NCBI GenBank assembly: GCA_964369995.1
Contig: CAYJHH010000044.1
Span: 1-20,520, forward strand
Direction of reading: 5' to 3'
DNA length: 20,520 nt
DNA from: CAYJAD01 sp964369995
Lineage (GTDB): Bacteria; Desulfobacterota; Desulfovibrionia; Desulfovibrionales; Desulfovibrionaceae
The notes under the pieces were generated by a model that saw only the letters and a program-made list of their open reading frames with translations, was not told the DNA's origin and did no database searches. The position numbers and the translations under genes were made by a program. Below are positions 8,536 to 15,459 of this stretch, piece by piece; positions within the stretch are counted from its first letter, which is position 1; each line of letters starts with the position of its first letter.

Positions 8536-9777
8536 TTATTTTATTTCGCCAATTTTATCAGCGCAATCTTCGCACAATTCTGTGAGCAAATGACCCATTT
8601 TGTTCTTTTTCGTTTGCAAGTACTCTGTATTGCAAGAGCAAGCCTGCGTTTCAATGGGCACGCGTTCCACAATTTCAATGCCATAACCTTCTAAGCCCAC
8701 AATCTTTTTGGGATTATTGGTCATCATACGCATTTTGTTAATGCCTAAGTCCACTAAAATTTGTGCACCTGTGCCATAGTCACGTAAATCCGGCGCAAAA
8801 CCCAGTTTTTCATTGGCTTCTACTGTATCCAAGCCTTCATCTTGCAAGGCATAGGCGCGAATTTTATTGGCAAGACCAATACCGCGTCCTTCTTGACGCA
8901 TATAAAGCACAGCGCCGCGTCCTTCTTGCTCAATTTTGCTTAAAGCAGCGCCCAATTGCCCGCGGCAATCGCAACGAATGGAGCCCAAAGCATCGCCGGT
9001 TAAGCACTCGCTATGCACACGCACAAGCACAGGATCCGTACCGGAAAGATCACCTTTAATTATGGCCACATGCTCACTGCTATCCACGTCATTTTCATAG
9101 GCAATGACGGTGAAATTACCATAAATGGAAGGTAATTTCGCTTCACCCACGCGGCGTACCGACACCTGACCGCGGCGCATGCGATAACGAATAAGATCTT
9201 TTACGGCAGCAATTTTTAAATTATGTTCAGCGGCAAAAACTTCCAATTCAGGAAGACGCATCATCTCGCCATCATCATTCATGATTTCGCAAATAACAGC
9301 GGCATCTTTGCATCCTGCCAGTACAGATAAATCCACAGAACCTTCCGTTTGCCCAGCACGCACAAGCACACCGCCAGGACGCGCACGCAAGGGGAAAATA
9401 TGTCCCGGAGTTACAATATCTTCAGGGCGTGCATCTTCTGCCACAGCAGCTAAAATGGTGGTGGCTCTGTCGCCGGCAGAAATACCTGTGGTCACACCAT
9501 GACGCGCTTCAATGGACACGGTAAAGTTGGTACCAAATTTAGAACCATTACGCTGAGTCATAAGTCCCAATTGTAAATGATCGCAGCGCTCGGCGCTTAG
9601 GGGCAAACAAATGAGTCCGCGTCCGTATTTTGCCATGAAATTAATGACTTCGGGGGTTACATGCTCAGCGGCAATGGTTAAATCCCCTTCATTTTCGCGG
9701 TCTTCATCATCCACCAAAATAATCATTTTCCCTTGGCGAATTTCTTCAATGGCTTCTTCAATGGTACACAATGGCAT
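8536..9777 (-). CDS. ribBA: Bifunctional 3,4-DHBP synthase / GTP cyclohydrolase II
   Basis: Starts both branches of riboflavin synthesis. The N-terminal RibB half makes dihydroxybutanone phosphate from ribulose-5-phosphate; the C-terminal RibA half opens GTP. 413 aa. RibB shows DDEDRENEGD at 23-32 and HIFPLRARPGGVLVR at 126-140. RibA shows the zinc cysteines 258, 269 and 271 (HSECLTGD and GSIRCDCRGQ), RQEGRGIGL at 294-302 and YGTGAQ at 334-339. Both halves look active. The tail is slightly long and cysteine-rich (Cys379, 381, 402, 405). GGAAA precedes the ATG at good spacing, 27 nt after ribE. Confidence 0.98.
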   Translation of the reverse strand: MPLCTIEEAIEEIRQGKMIILVDDEDRENEGDLTIAAEHVTPEVINFMAKYGRGLICLPLSAERCDHLQLGLMTQRNGSKFGTNFTVSIEARHGVTTGISAGDRATTILAAVAEDARPEDIVTPGHIFPLRARPGGVLVRAGQTEGSVDLSVLAGCKDAAVICEIMNDDGEMMRLPELEVFAAEHNLKIAAVKDLIRYRMRRGQVSVRRVGEAKLPSIYGNFTVIAYENDVDSSEHVAIIKGDLSGTDPVLVRVHSECLTGDALGSIRCDCRGQLGAALSKIEQEGRGAVLYMRQEGRGIGLANKIRAYALQDEGLDTVEANEKLGFAPDLRDYGTGAQILVDLGINKMRMMTNNPKKIVGLEGYGIEIVERVPIETQACSCNTEYLQTKKNKMGHLLTELCEDCADKIGEIK

Positions 9778-9804
9778 AATCTATTTCCTTACAATGATAG
9801 CAGT

Positions 9805-10476
9805 TTATAAAAATCCATGTTGTTTTAATAAATTTTCAGTAATGGTGCTTTCAGTGGCATGTTGCTGTTCAACCAATATTTTTTGATTGAAAGGGCTGAG
9901 CATATGCCGCACATATTTACCTATAATATCCGTTTCCAAATTCACCTTGGAGCCCACCTTCCAGCCCCCCACAGTGGTCACTGACCATGTTTCCGGTATG
10001 ACATTTACTTCCAAAAAGTTTTGCCCACAAGCATTCACCGTAAGGCTTATGCCGTCTAAAGTTACTGAGCCTTTGGAAATAATTTCAGGGCCATAACTTT
10101 CGGGAAAGTGCAAGCGAATACAGCGCGACTGTCCCACGGCAGTGATGCTGTGCACCGTAGCCACACAATCCACATGCCCGCTTACCATATGCCCCCCAAG
10201 GCGCTGCCCCATGGCCAAAGCGCGCTCTAAATTTACTAAGGCACCTTGGCTAAGTAAGCCTATATTGGTGTGTTGTAAAGATTCGGCAGAAACAAAGGCC
10301 GAAAAAGAAAAAGTATCACCGCTTTCTACGGTAAGACACACGCCGTTAACAGCAATGGATTCACCCATTTCTAAATTTTCTAAGGGAAAATGCGTACGTA
10401 AAAGTAAGCGCGTATCTTTACCTTGTGCTTGCACAGCGTTGACAGTGCCTTGCCCCTGAATAAGACCTGTAAACAT
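9805..10476 (-). CDS. ribE: Riboflavin synthase, alpha subunit
   Basis: Final pathway enzyme: dismutates two lumazine molecules to riboflavin and the ribitylaminouracil precursor. 223 aa with the usual duplicated lumazine-binding barrels. It starts with the signature MFTGLIQGQGTV; repeat 1 has GESIAVNGVCLTV (about 38-50) and repeat 2 has KGSVTLDGISLTVN. After the second barrel comes an approximately 35-residue C-terminal helix/tail. Its ATG overlaps the ribD stop in a TAATG arrangement (one shared base), indicating translational coupling. The same gene is called ribC in some species. Confidence 0.97.
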   Translation of the reverse strand: MFTGLIQGQGTVNAVQAQGKDTRLLLRTHFPLENLEMGESIAVNGVCLTVESGDTFSFSAFVSAESLQHTNIGLLSQGALVNLERALAMGQRLGGHMVSGHVDCVATVHSITAVGQSRCIRLHFPESYGPEIISKGSVTLDGISLTVNACGQNFLEVNVIPETWSVTTVGGWKVGSKVNLETDIIGKYVRHMLSPFNQKILVEQQHATESTITENLLKQHGFL

Positions 10477-11615
10477 TATTTAGGCCTCAAAACAATATGC
10501 ATATCTTCGCCATGCAATTCATAATCACTGATGCGCAAAGACAAAGCTTCGGACATGGAGGTGGGACTTTTGCCATCAAAAAGCGGGCGTGCTTCATTGT
10601 CGCCAAGAATGCTCGGTGCCAAATGTAAATGGAATTCATCCACAAGGCCCAATTCCAAAAGGCTTAAGGCTAATTTACCACCGCCCTCACAAAGCACATA
10701 GGGGCAATTAAGCTCTTCAAAAAGGCGCCCCAATAACAAATCCAATTGTGGCAAACGCACAGCGCCGCTTTGCGGAGCCTGCGACCATACTCTGGCGCCC
10801 ATATCTTCCAAAGCCTTAGCTGTGGGGGATGCGGCGCCGGCTGGCGTGGAAAAAAAGATGGCATCCTTGGGACGCGTTTGCAAAATGGTATTATCAAGGC
10901 TCACCACAGGTAAACGAGAAGTCACTATGCATGCAAGCGGCTGTGGCCCCGACTCTCCTTCGGGATAACGCACAGTAAGGCGCGGATTGTCCTCACGAAA
11001 GGTGCCGCCGCCAATCATGATGGCACCGCCCACTTGGGCAATTTTTTTGCGCATAATCTGCACTCTGTGGCGTGAACCTTCACCGCTTACCCATTGAGAT
11101 TGGCCAGTGCGTGTGGCAATGCGCCCGTCCAAGGTGGAAGCTAACTTTAAAAGCACATAGGGGCGCTTTTTCTCTCGCCAGCACAAAAAATCTGCCAGTA
11201 CATCACGGCAAAGCTGCGCTTCTACGCCTTCTTCCACCTTAACCCCTTGCGAGGCAAGATATTCGGCGCCGCCGGAAGCTTCTTCATTGGGATCACGCAA
11301 GCCAAAAACCACATGCTTAATGCCAGCTTCCATGATGGCTTTGGTACAAGGAGGGGTTTTTCCATGGTGATGGCAAGGCTCTAGTGTCACCACCAAGGTG
11401 CATTCAGAGGGGTCTATATTTTTAGCCAGAGCATCTTGTAAACACTCCACCTCAGCATGAGGGCCGCCATACACCTTATGCCAACCTTCAGCCACAATAA
11501 CGTCATTGCGCACGAGCACTGCCCCCACTGTGGGATTAGGGTACACATAAGCGCGACCTTGCAAGGCTAAAGCGGCAGCGTGACGCATATGCGAGGCAAA
11601 GGCAGATTGATCCAT
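10476..11615 (-). CDS. ribD: Bifunctional riboflavin deaminase/reductase RibD
   Basis: Second and third steps from GTP: deaminates the pyrimidine product of RibA, then reduces its ribosyl side chain with NADPH. 379 aa. The N-terminal cytidine-deaminase-fold domain (about 1-145) has PNPTVGAVLV at 26-35, the zinc motif HAE at 53-55, and Cys81 and Cys90 in PCHHHGKTPPC. The C-terminal RibD_C reductase (about 155-379) opens with RPYVLLKLASTLDGRIA. GGAG is 7 nt upstream of the ATG at 11615, and the gap to the dCMP deaminase stop is only 4 nt. Both domains look complete. Confidence 0.98.
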   Translation of the reverse strand: MDQSAFASHMRHAAALALQGRAYVYPNPTVGAVLVRNDVIVAEGWHKVYGGPHAEVECLQDALAKNIDPSECTLVVTLEPCHHHGKTPPCTKAIMEAGIKHVVFGLRDPNEEASGGAEYLASQGVKVEEGVEAQLCRDVLADFLCWREKKRPYVLLKLASTLDGRIATRTGQSQWVSGEGSRHRVQIMRKKIAQVGGAIMIGGGTFREDNPRLTVRYPEGESGPQPLACIVTSRLPVVSLDNTILQTRPKDAIFFSTPAGAASPTAKALEDMGARVWSQAPQSGAVRLPQLDLLLGRLFEELNCPYVLCEGGGKLALSLLELGLVDEFHLHLAPSILGDNEARPLFDGKSPTSMSEALSLRISDYELHGEDMHIVLRPK

Positions 11616-11619
11616 GAAG

Positions 11620-12075
11620 CTACTCCTGTGGGCGCTCTACCTGCAAGCAGGCGATGCGGGCTTCTTTAAGCATTTGTAGGGCCAAGTCATCGGGATAATA
11701 ATCCACATAAGAAATACTTCTTATACCACAATTTATAAGCAGTTTCGTGCAAATACCACAGGGAAAAGTGGTACAATACAAATCCGCTCCAGAAAGTTGT
11801 ATACCGTGAATGGCCGCTTGCACAATAATATTTTGTTCAGCATGAATGGCGCGACAAATTTCGTGGCGCTCTCCTGAGGGAATTTGCATTTGTTGACGCA
11901 AGCAACCTGTCTCCAGACAATGCGCAAGCCCCGCTGGAGCACCATTGTAGCCTGTGGCAAGAATATGATTATCCTTTACGGCAATGGCGCCCACTTTACG
12001 GCGCACACAGGTGCTACGTTCTGCCACCATAAAGGCAATACGCATAAAATATTCTGGCCAAGGCAAACGATCCAT
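11620..12075 (-). CDS. dCMP deaminase family protein (ComEB-like)
   Basis: Zinc-dependent deoxycytidylate deaminase that converts dCMP to dUMP, the precursor of dTMP. 151 aa from the ATG at 12075. Zinc/catalytic motifs are HAEQN at 78-82 and PCGIC at 105-109 (Cys106, Cys109), with GYNGAPAG at 42-49 as the nucleotide-site block. The open frame extends to 12201, but the extra 42 residues show no family similarity, and GAGG lies 5 nt before the internal ATG, so the shorter start is chosen. It heads the riboflavin run with 4 nt to ribD. RibD also contains a deaminase domain, but the motifs here belong to the dCMP branch. Confidence 0.92.
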   Translation of the reverse strand: MDRLPWPEYFMRIAFMVAERSTCVRRKVGAIAVKDNHILATGYNGAPAGLAHCLETGCLRQQMQIPSGERHEICRAIHAEQNIIVQAAIHGIQLSGADLYCTTFPCGICTKLLINCGIRSISYVDYYPDDLALQMLKEARIACLQVERPQE

Positions 12076-12101
12076 GCAGTCCTCTCCCAATATAAAGTGT
12101 G

Positions 12102-12130
12102 ACCATACACCTTTACGCCCCCTTTGCCAA
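12102..12130 (-). promoter_or_regulatory. Candidate sigma70 promoter for the rib/leuS run
   Basis: On the minus strand TTGGCA (plus 12125-12130) is followed by exactly 17 nt and TATGGT (plus 12102-12107). That is 5 of 6 and 4 of 6 matches to the consensus, 27 nt before the dCMP deaminase ATG. It sits downstream of the gapA terminator, where a new promoter is needed. Consensus matching by eye only. Confidence 0.4.
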
Positions 12131-12198
12131 GCACCAATACAGAGGGGAAAAGGGTACGCCTCATGATCTTTTTTGAGGGAAAAGAAAAAGAAACATTG

Positions 12199-12233
12199 CA
12201 AAAATAAAGCCCTTGAAATACATCCAAGGGCTT
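12199..12233 (-). terminator. Rho-independent terminator of gapA
   Basis: Arms AAGCCCTTG (12207-12215) and CAAGGGCTT (12225-12233) form a perfect 9-bp stem with a 9-nt loop. Minus-strand RNA continues with TATTTTTGC. It lies 70 nt past the gapA stop and carries the same stem core as the lon and PEP-CTERM terminators. Confidence 0.82.
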
Positions 12234-12248
12234 ACAGCACTAACAAAG

Positions 12249-12282
12249 TTTTTTAGAGAAAATCCTACATTCTCTCAAAAAA
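12249..12282 (-). other. Second hairpin between gapA and its terminator
   Basis: TTTTTTAGAGAA (12249-12260) pairs with TTCTCTCAAAAAA (12270-12282) with one bulged C and a 9-nt loop, starting about 20 nt after the gapA stop. With the U-run on the wrong side it is not itself a terminator; a 3'-end stabiliser of gapA mRNA is one possibility. Confidence 0.35.
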
Positions 12283-12303
12283 ACGTTATTATTCATCTAA
12301 AAA

Positions 12304-13302
12304 TTAACCTTCACCCACAAATTCGATGAGGCGAACCAATTGATTAGTAAAGCCGGCTTCATTGTCATACCAAACAATGGCCTTAATCAAATTCTTTTCG
12401 CTTACCATGGTACACATGGAGTCCACCACACCGCCATAGGTGCTGCCTGTGTAATCCACAGAAACTAAAGGCTCATCGCTATACCCCAAAGTACCTAGCA
12501 AGGTTGTTTCGCATGCTAATTTAAAAGCGGCGTTCACTTCTTCCACAGTACAGGCTTTTTCCACTTCGCAGGTAACGTCTACCATGGACACATTGGGGGT
12601 AGGTACACGCACAGCCATACCGTCAAGCTTGCCGGCAAGACCTGGCAACACTAAAGACAAAGCCTTAGCAGCACCGGTGGTGGTGGGAAGCATAGATACA
12701 GCAGCCGCACGACCACGACGCATATCTTTATGCGTACCGTCCACAATACGCTGGCTCATGGTATAGGAGTGAATAGTATTTACCAATCCGTGCACAATGC
12801 CAAATTTTTCATGAATAACCTTGGTGGCAGGAGCCAAACAGTTGGTAGTACACGAGGCAGCTGAGATAACATCATGCTGCGAAGGATCATACATATATTC
12901 ATTGACGCCAGCCACAATGGTCACATCAGCATCTTTGGAAGGGGCAGAAATAATAACTTTTTTGGCGCCGCAATCCAAGTGTTCTGCCAAGCCTGCGCGT
13001 AATTTCACCGCACCGGAAGTTTCCACAGCAATATCAACACCGTATTTTTTCCACTCCCATGCTCCCAGAGGACAGCGAGTTACAGGAATATGCACACCAT
13101 TAATAATAAGACCGTCGTCATCATGGTCCACAGTACCTTGAAAGCGACCTTGGGTAGAATCATACTTAAATAAATATGCTAAAGACTCATTACTGGCGCG
13201 TGCATTAATGGCTCCTATTTTGATATCTTTGTTATCAGCCAACAAACGCACTAAATAACGACCAATGCGCCCAAAGCCATTGATGCCTACTGTGATGGAC
13301 AT
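12304..13302 (-). CDS. gapA: Glyceraldehyde-3-phosphate dehydrogenase
   Basis: Oxidative phosphorylation of glyceraldehyde-3-phosphate to 1,3-bisphosphoglycerate, or the reverse, in the cytosol. 332 aa, standard length. The Rossmann motif INGFGRIGR is at 7-15, catalytic Cys151 lies in SAASCTTNC, and His178 is in NTIHSYT. Unusual features: the Asp that normally selects NAD (INDL in E. coli) is replaced by Ala34 in INARAS, and the usual Leu-Pro before HKD is Gly189-Thr190. Both changes resemble NADP-accepting enzymes. An erythrose-4-phosphate dehydrogenase activity is a less likely alternative. AGGT-rich sequence precedes the ATG. It lies 80 nt downstream of fbaA, separated by a terminator, so it may rely on readthrough or its own unidentified promoter. 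Confidence 0.96.
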   Translation of the reverse strand: MSITVGINGFGRIGRYLVRLLADNKDIKIGAINARASNESLAYLFKYDSTQGRFQGTVDHDDDGLIINGVHIPVTRCPLGAWEWKKYGVDIAVETSGAVKLRAGLAEHLDCGAKKVIISAPSKDADVTIVAGVNEYMYDPSQHDVISAASCTTNCLAPATKVIHEKFGIVHGLVNTIHSYTMSQRIVDGTHKDMRRGRAAAVSMLPTTTGAAKALSLVLPGLAGKLDGMAVRVPTPNVSMVDVTCEVEKACTVEEVNAAFKLACETTLLGTLGYSDEPLVSVDYTGSTYGGVVDSMCTMVSEKNLIKAIVWYDNEAGFTNQLVRLIEFVGEG

Positions 13303-13340
13303 AAAACTAACCTACCTTAATCTACAAAAAAAGTTAAAGA

Positions 13341-13373
13341 TTTAAAAAAAAGGGCTTTGCAATCAAAGCCCTT
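13341..13373 (-). terminator. Rho-independent terminator of fbaA
   Basis: Perfect 10-bp stem (AAGGGCTTTG at 13350-13359, CAAAGCCCTT at 13364-13373) with a 4-nt loop. Minus-strand RNA continues into an unbroken T run. It begins 9 nt past the fbaA stop and separates fbaA from gapA. Confidence 0.9.
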
Positions 13374-13382
13374 CATACACAC

Positions 13383-14306
13383 TTAAATTTTTCCGGAAGT
13401 TCCCATAACATTACGGATTTTATGGGCAACCATTTCCTTTACTGCCACGCGAGCCGGTGCCAAATACCCACGAGGGTCAAATTGCTCTGGGCTGTCAGCA
13501 AAGAACTTACGAATGGTGGCAGTCATGGCCAAACGAATATCCGTATCTACGTTAATTTTACACACGCCAGAAGCGGCCGCTTTGCGTAGCATTTCTTCGG
13601 GAACACCCTTGGCGCCGCCCACATTGCCACCAAATTGGTTACACATGGTCACAAATTCTTCCGGTACAGAAGAAGCACCATGTAACACCAAGGGGTAATT
13701 AGGCAAAAGAGCAGAAATTTTTTCTAAACGCTCAAAATCCAATTGGGCTTCACCCTTAAATTTATACGCGCCGTGGCTGGTACCAATGGCAATGGCCAAG
13801 GAATCACAACCGGAACGTTGTACAAATTCCACAGCCTCATCAGGCTCAGTGTACACATGCTCATCGGATTGTACATGCTCTTCAATACCGGCCAATTTAC
13901 CAAGTTCAGCTTCTACCCATACGCCTTTATCATGCGCATAGTCCACCACTTGCTTGGTGAGGGCAATATTTTCTTCAAAGGGAAGATGCGAGCCGTCAAT
14001 CATGACAGAGGTAAAACCGCCGTCGATGCAGTCTTTACACATTTCAAAGCTAGAACCATGGTCTAAGTGAATAACCACGGGTACGTCGGCTTCAATAAGA
14101 GCTGCTTCCACAAGCTTCATAATATAGACTTGTCCAGCGTATTTACGCGCGCCAGCAGACACCTGCAAAATAACAGGGGCTTGCTCTTGGGCTGCGGCTT
14201 GCATAATACCCTGAATAATTTCCATATTATTTACATTAAAACCACCAATGGCATAGCCTTCGGCGTAGGCACGTTTAAACATGTCATGCGGTCCAATAAG
14301 CGGCAT
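13383..14306 (-). CDS. fbaA: Class II fructose-bisphosphate aldolase
   Basis: Zinc-dependent reversible cleavage of fructose-1,6-bisphosphate to dihydroxyacetone phosphate and glyceraldehyde-3-phosphate. 307 aa. IHLDHGSS at 79-86 carries catalytic Asp82 and zinc ligand His83. Further metal and phosphate-site blocks are VEAELG (131-136), GTSHGAYK (175-182, His178), VLHGASSVP (207-215, His209) and INVDTD (251-256). Ligands are assigned by analogy to the class II family. GGAG is 6 nt before the ATG at 14306. It is adjacent to gapA, which uses its product; this fba/gap pairing is familiar from Desulfovibrio. A 23-bp operator-like inverted repeat lies 116 nt upstream. Confidence 0.97.
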   Translation of the reverse strand: MPLIGPHDMFKRAYAEGYAIGGFNVNNMEIIQGIMQAAAQEQAPVILQVSAGARKYAGQVYIMKLVEAALIEADVPVVIHLDHGSSFEMCKDCIDGGFTSVMIDGSHLPFEENIALTKQVVDYAHDKGVWVEAELGKLAGIEEHVQSDEHVYTEPDEAVEFVQRSGCDSLAIAIGTSHGAYKFKGEAQLDFERLEKISALLPNYPLVLHGASSVPEEFVTMCNQFGGNVGGAKGVPEEMLRKAAASGVCKINVDTDIRLAMTATIRKFFADSPEQFDPRGYLAPARVAVKEMVAHKIRNVMGTSGKI

Positions 14307-14421
14307 AATACTCTCCTTTTTTCAGATGTGAATACAAATAACAAAAACAAATCAATATACACTATCTTAAAAGAGATAAAATAGAAAGAAGAAAAACAAA
14401 CAAAGGAAATTTATCACATAT

Positions 14422-14444
14422 TGTCATGCAAGGGACGCATGACA
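14422..14444. promoter_or_regulatory. Operator-like inverted repeat upstream of fbaA
   Basis: TGTCATGC (14422-14429), a 7-nt spacer AAGGGAC, then GCATGACA (14437-14444): perfect 8-bp arms separated by 7 nt, the geometry of a homodimeric repressor or activator site. It lies between the surE terminator and fbaA, in otherwise AT-rich sequence. There is no T run, so it is not a terminator. The binding protein is unknown. Confidence 0.45.
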
Positions 14445-14497
14445 CATAAAGAAAATCCCATCTGTGTGGATAATGGGCATGGGAGGATGTATGTGAA

Positions 14498-14549
14498 ATA
14501 AAAGTACCCCCCGACATAGCTATGCTGGGGGGATACCATGAGTACTTTT
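14498..14549 (-). terminator. Rho-independent terminator of surE
   Basis: A GC-rich stem of CCCCCC (14507-14512) and GGGGGG (14527-14532) encloses the small palindrome CATAGCTATG. It is extended by outer arms AAAAGTAC (14500-14507) and GTACTTTT (14542-14549). Minus-strand RNA ends in TTTTATTTC. It touches the surE stop codon. Confidence 0.88.
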
Positions 14550-15301
14550 TATCCTAAAACCTTAGACATTTGTGCAAGGCAAGCTTCATGCGTGTATTCA
14601 AAGCGCAGCGGCGTTACCGTCACATAGCCCTTGGTAAGTAAGCCCCTATCAGAATCTTCTTCCACATCTTGAGTGCGCATTTGTCCATGCAGCCACCAAT
14701 ATTTATTGCCACGCGGGTCCAAGCGTTCATCATAGGCATCATCCCATAAAGCTTTGCTTTGCATACATGTGCGCACACCCAAAACATCCCCCATGGGGAG
14801 GTCAGGGTAATTCACATTAACAACGCAACGCGGCGGCACCAATTCCCAAGGTATGCTTTTAACAAGCCCTTCGGCATGGCGCGCCTGTGCCAATAAATCA
14901 AGAGGGCGATAATTATCGTAGGAAAGAGCTAAGGCATGAATGCCTGCATGGGCGGCCTCACACGCGGCGGCCACAGTGCCGGAATAGCGAATGTCCGGCC
15001 CCACATTGGGCCCACTATTTATGCCGGAAATAACCACATCCGGTTTTTTAGGCAAAAGCGCCCCCAAGGCCAATTTAACACAATCTGCCGGAGTACCCAC
15101 CACACCAAGACCGCTAAATTCACAATCCACAATTTCCTTGGTGCGCAAGGCATTAAAGACCGTAATGGAATTGGACACGGCGGACTGCTCCGTTAAAGGA
15201 GCCACGGCATATACCGTATGTCCGGCTTCCACAAAAGCTGTATATAAAGCACGTAAACCCACGGCATAAATACCATCATCATTGGTAAGCAAAATGTTCA
15301 T
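14549..15301 (-). CDS. surE: 5'/3'-nucleotidase SurE
   Basis: Metal-dependent survival-protein phosphatase acting on nucleoside monophosphates (and, in some species, short polyphosphate). 250 aa, normal length. N-terminal TNDDGI at 6-11 supplies metal ligands Asp8 and Asp9. Ser40 lies in APLTEQSAVSNS, and ISGINSGPNVGPDIRYSGTV at 91-110 carries the metal-site Asn95. The ATG at 15301 follows AGGA at 8 nt spacing. It is a single-gene unit with its own strong terminator, transcribed divergently from the HD nuclease operon across a 158-bp shared upstream region. Confidence 0.96.
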   Translation of the reverse strand: MNILLTNDDGIYAVGLRALYTAFVEAGHTVYAVAPLTEQSAVSNSITVFNALRTKEIVDCEFSGLGVVGTPADCVKLALGALLPKKPDVVISGINSGPNVGPDIRYSGTVAAACEAAHAGIHALALSYDNYRPLDLLAQARHAEGLVKSIPWELVPPRCVVNVNYPDLPMGDVLGVRTCMQSKALWDDAYDERLDPRGNKYWWLHGQMRTQDVEEDSDRGLLTKGYVTVTPLRFEYTHEACLAQMSKVLG

Positions 15302-15326
15302 TTGACAAGTCCTAAAAAAAAAGTAA

Positions 15327-15341
15327 ATATCCTTTGGATAT
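15327..15341. promoter_or_regulatory. Perfect 15-bp palindrome in the surE/HD-nuclease divergent region
   Basis: ATATCC, TTT, GGATAT: perfect 6-bp arms around 3 nt, 26 nt from the surE start on the divergent side. It could be an operator for either gene. The arms are short and AT-rich, so chance is a real alternative. Confidence 0.25.
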
Positions 15342-15459
15342 ACGAAAAAATAGAATTCCTATGACACAGAGTCATTATCATGGCAAAGTGTTACAATTAC
15401 ATGTATTACCACAAAATTCAAGCTGCACATGGTCGCCTAAAGCCCATGATGAGAATAGT

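Noticed and set aside
12076..12201. Longer dCMP deaminase start at 12201
   Set aside because: The added residues lack family similarity, cover the candidate promoter, and the ATG at 12075 has GAGG at good spacing.
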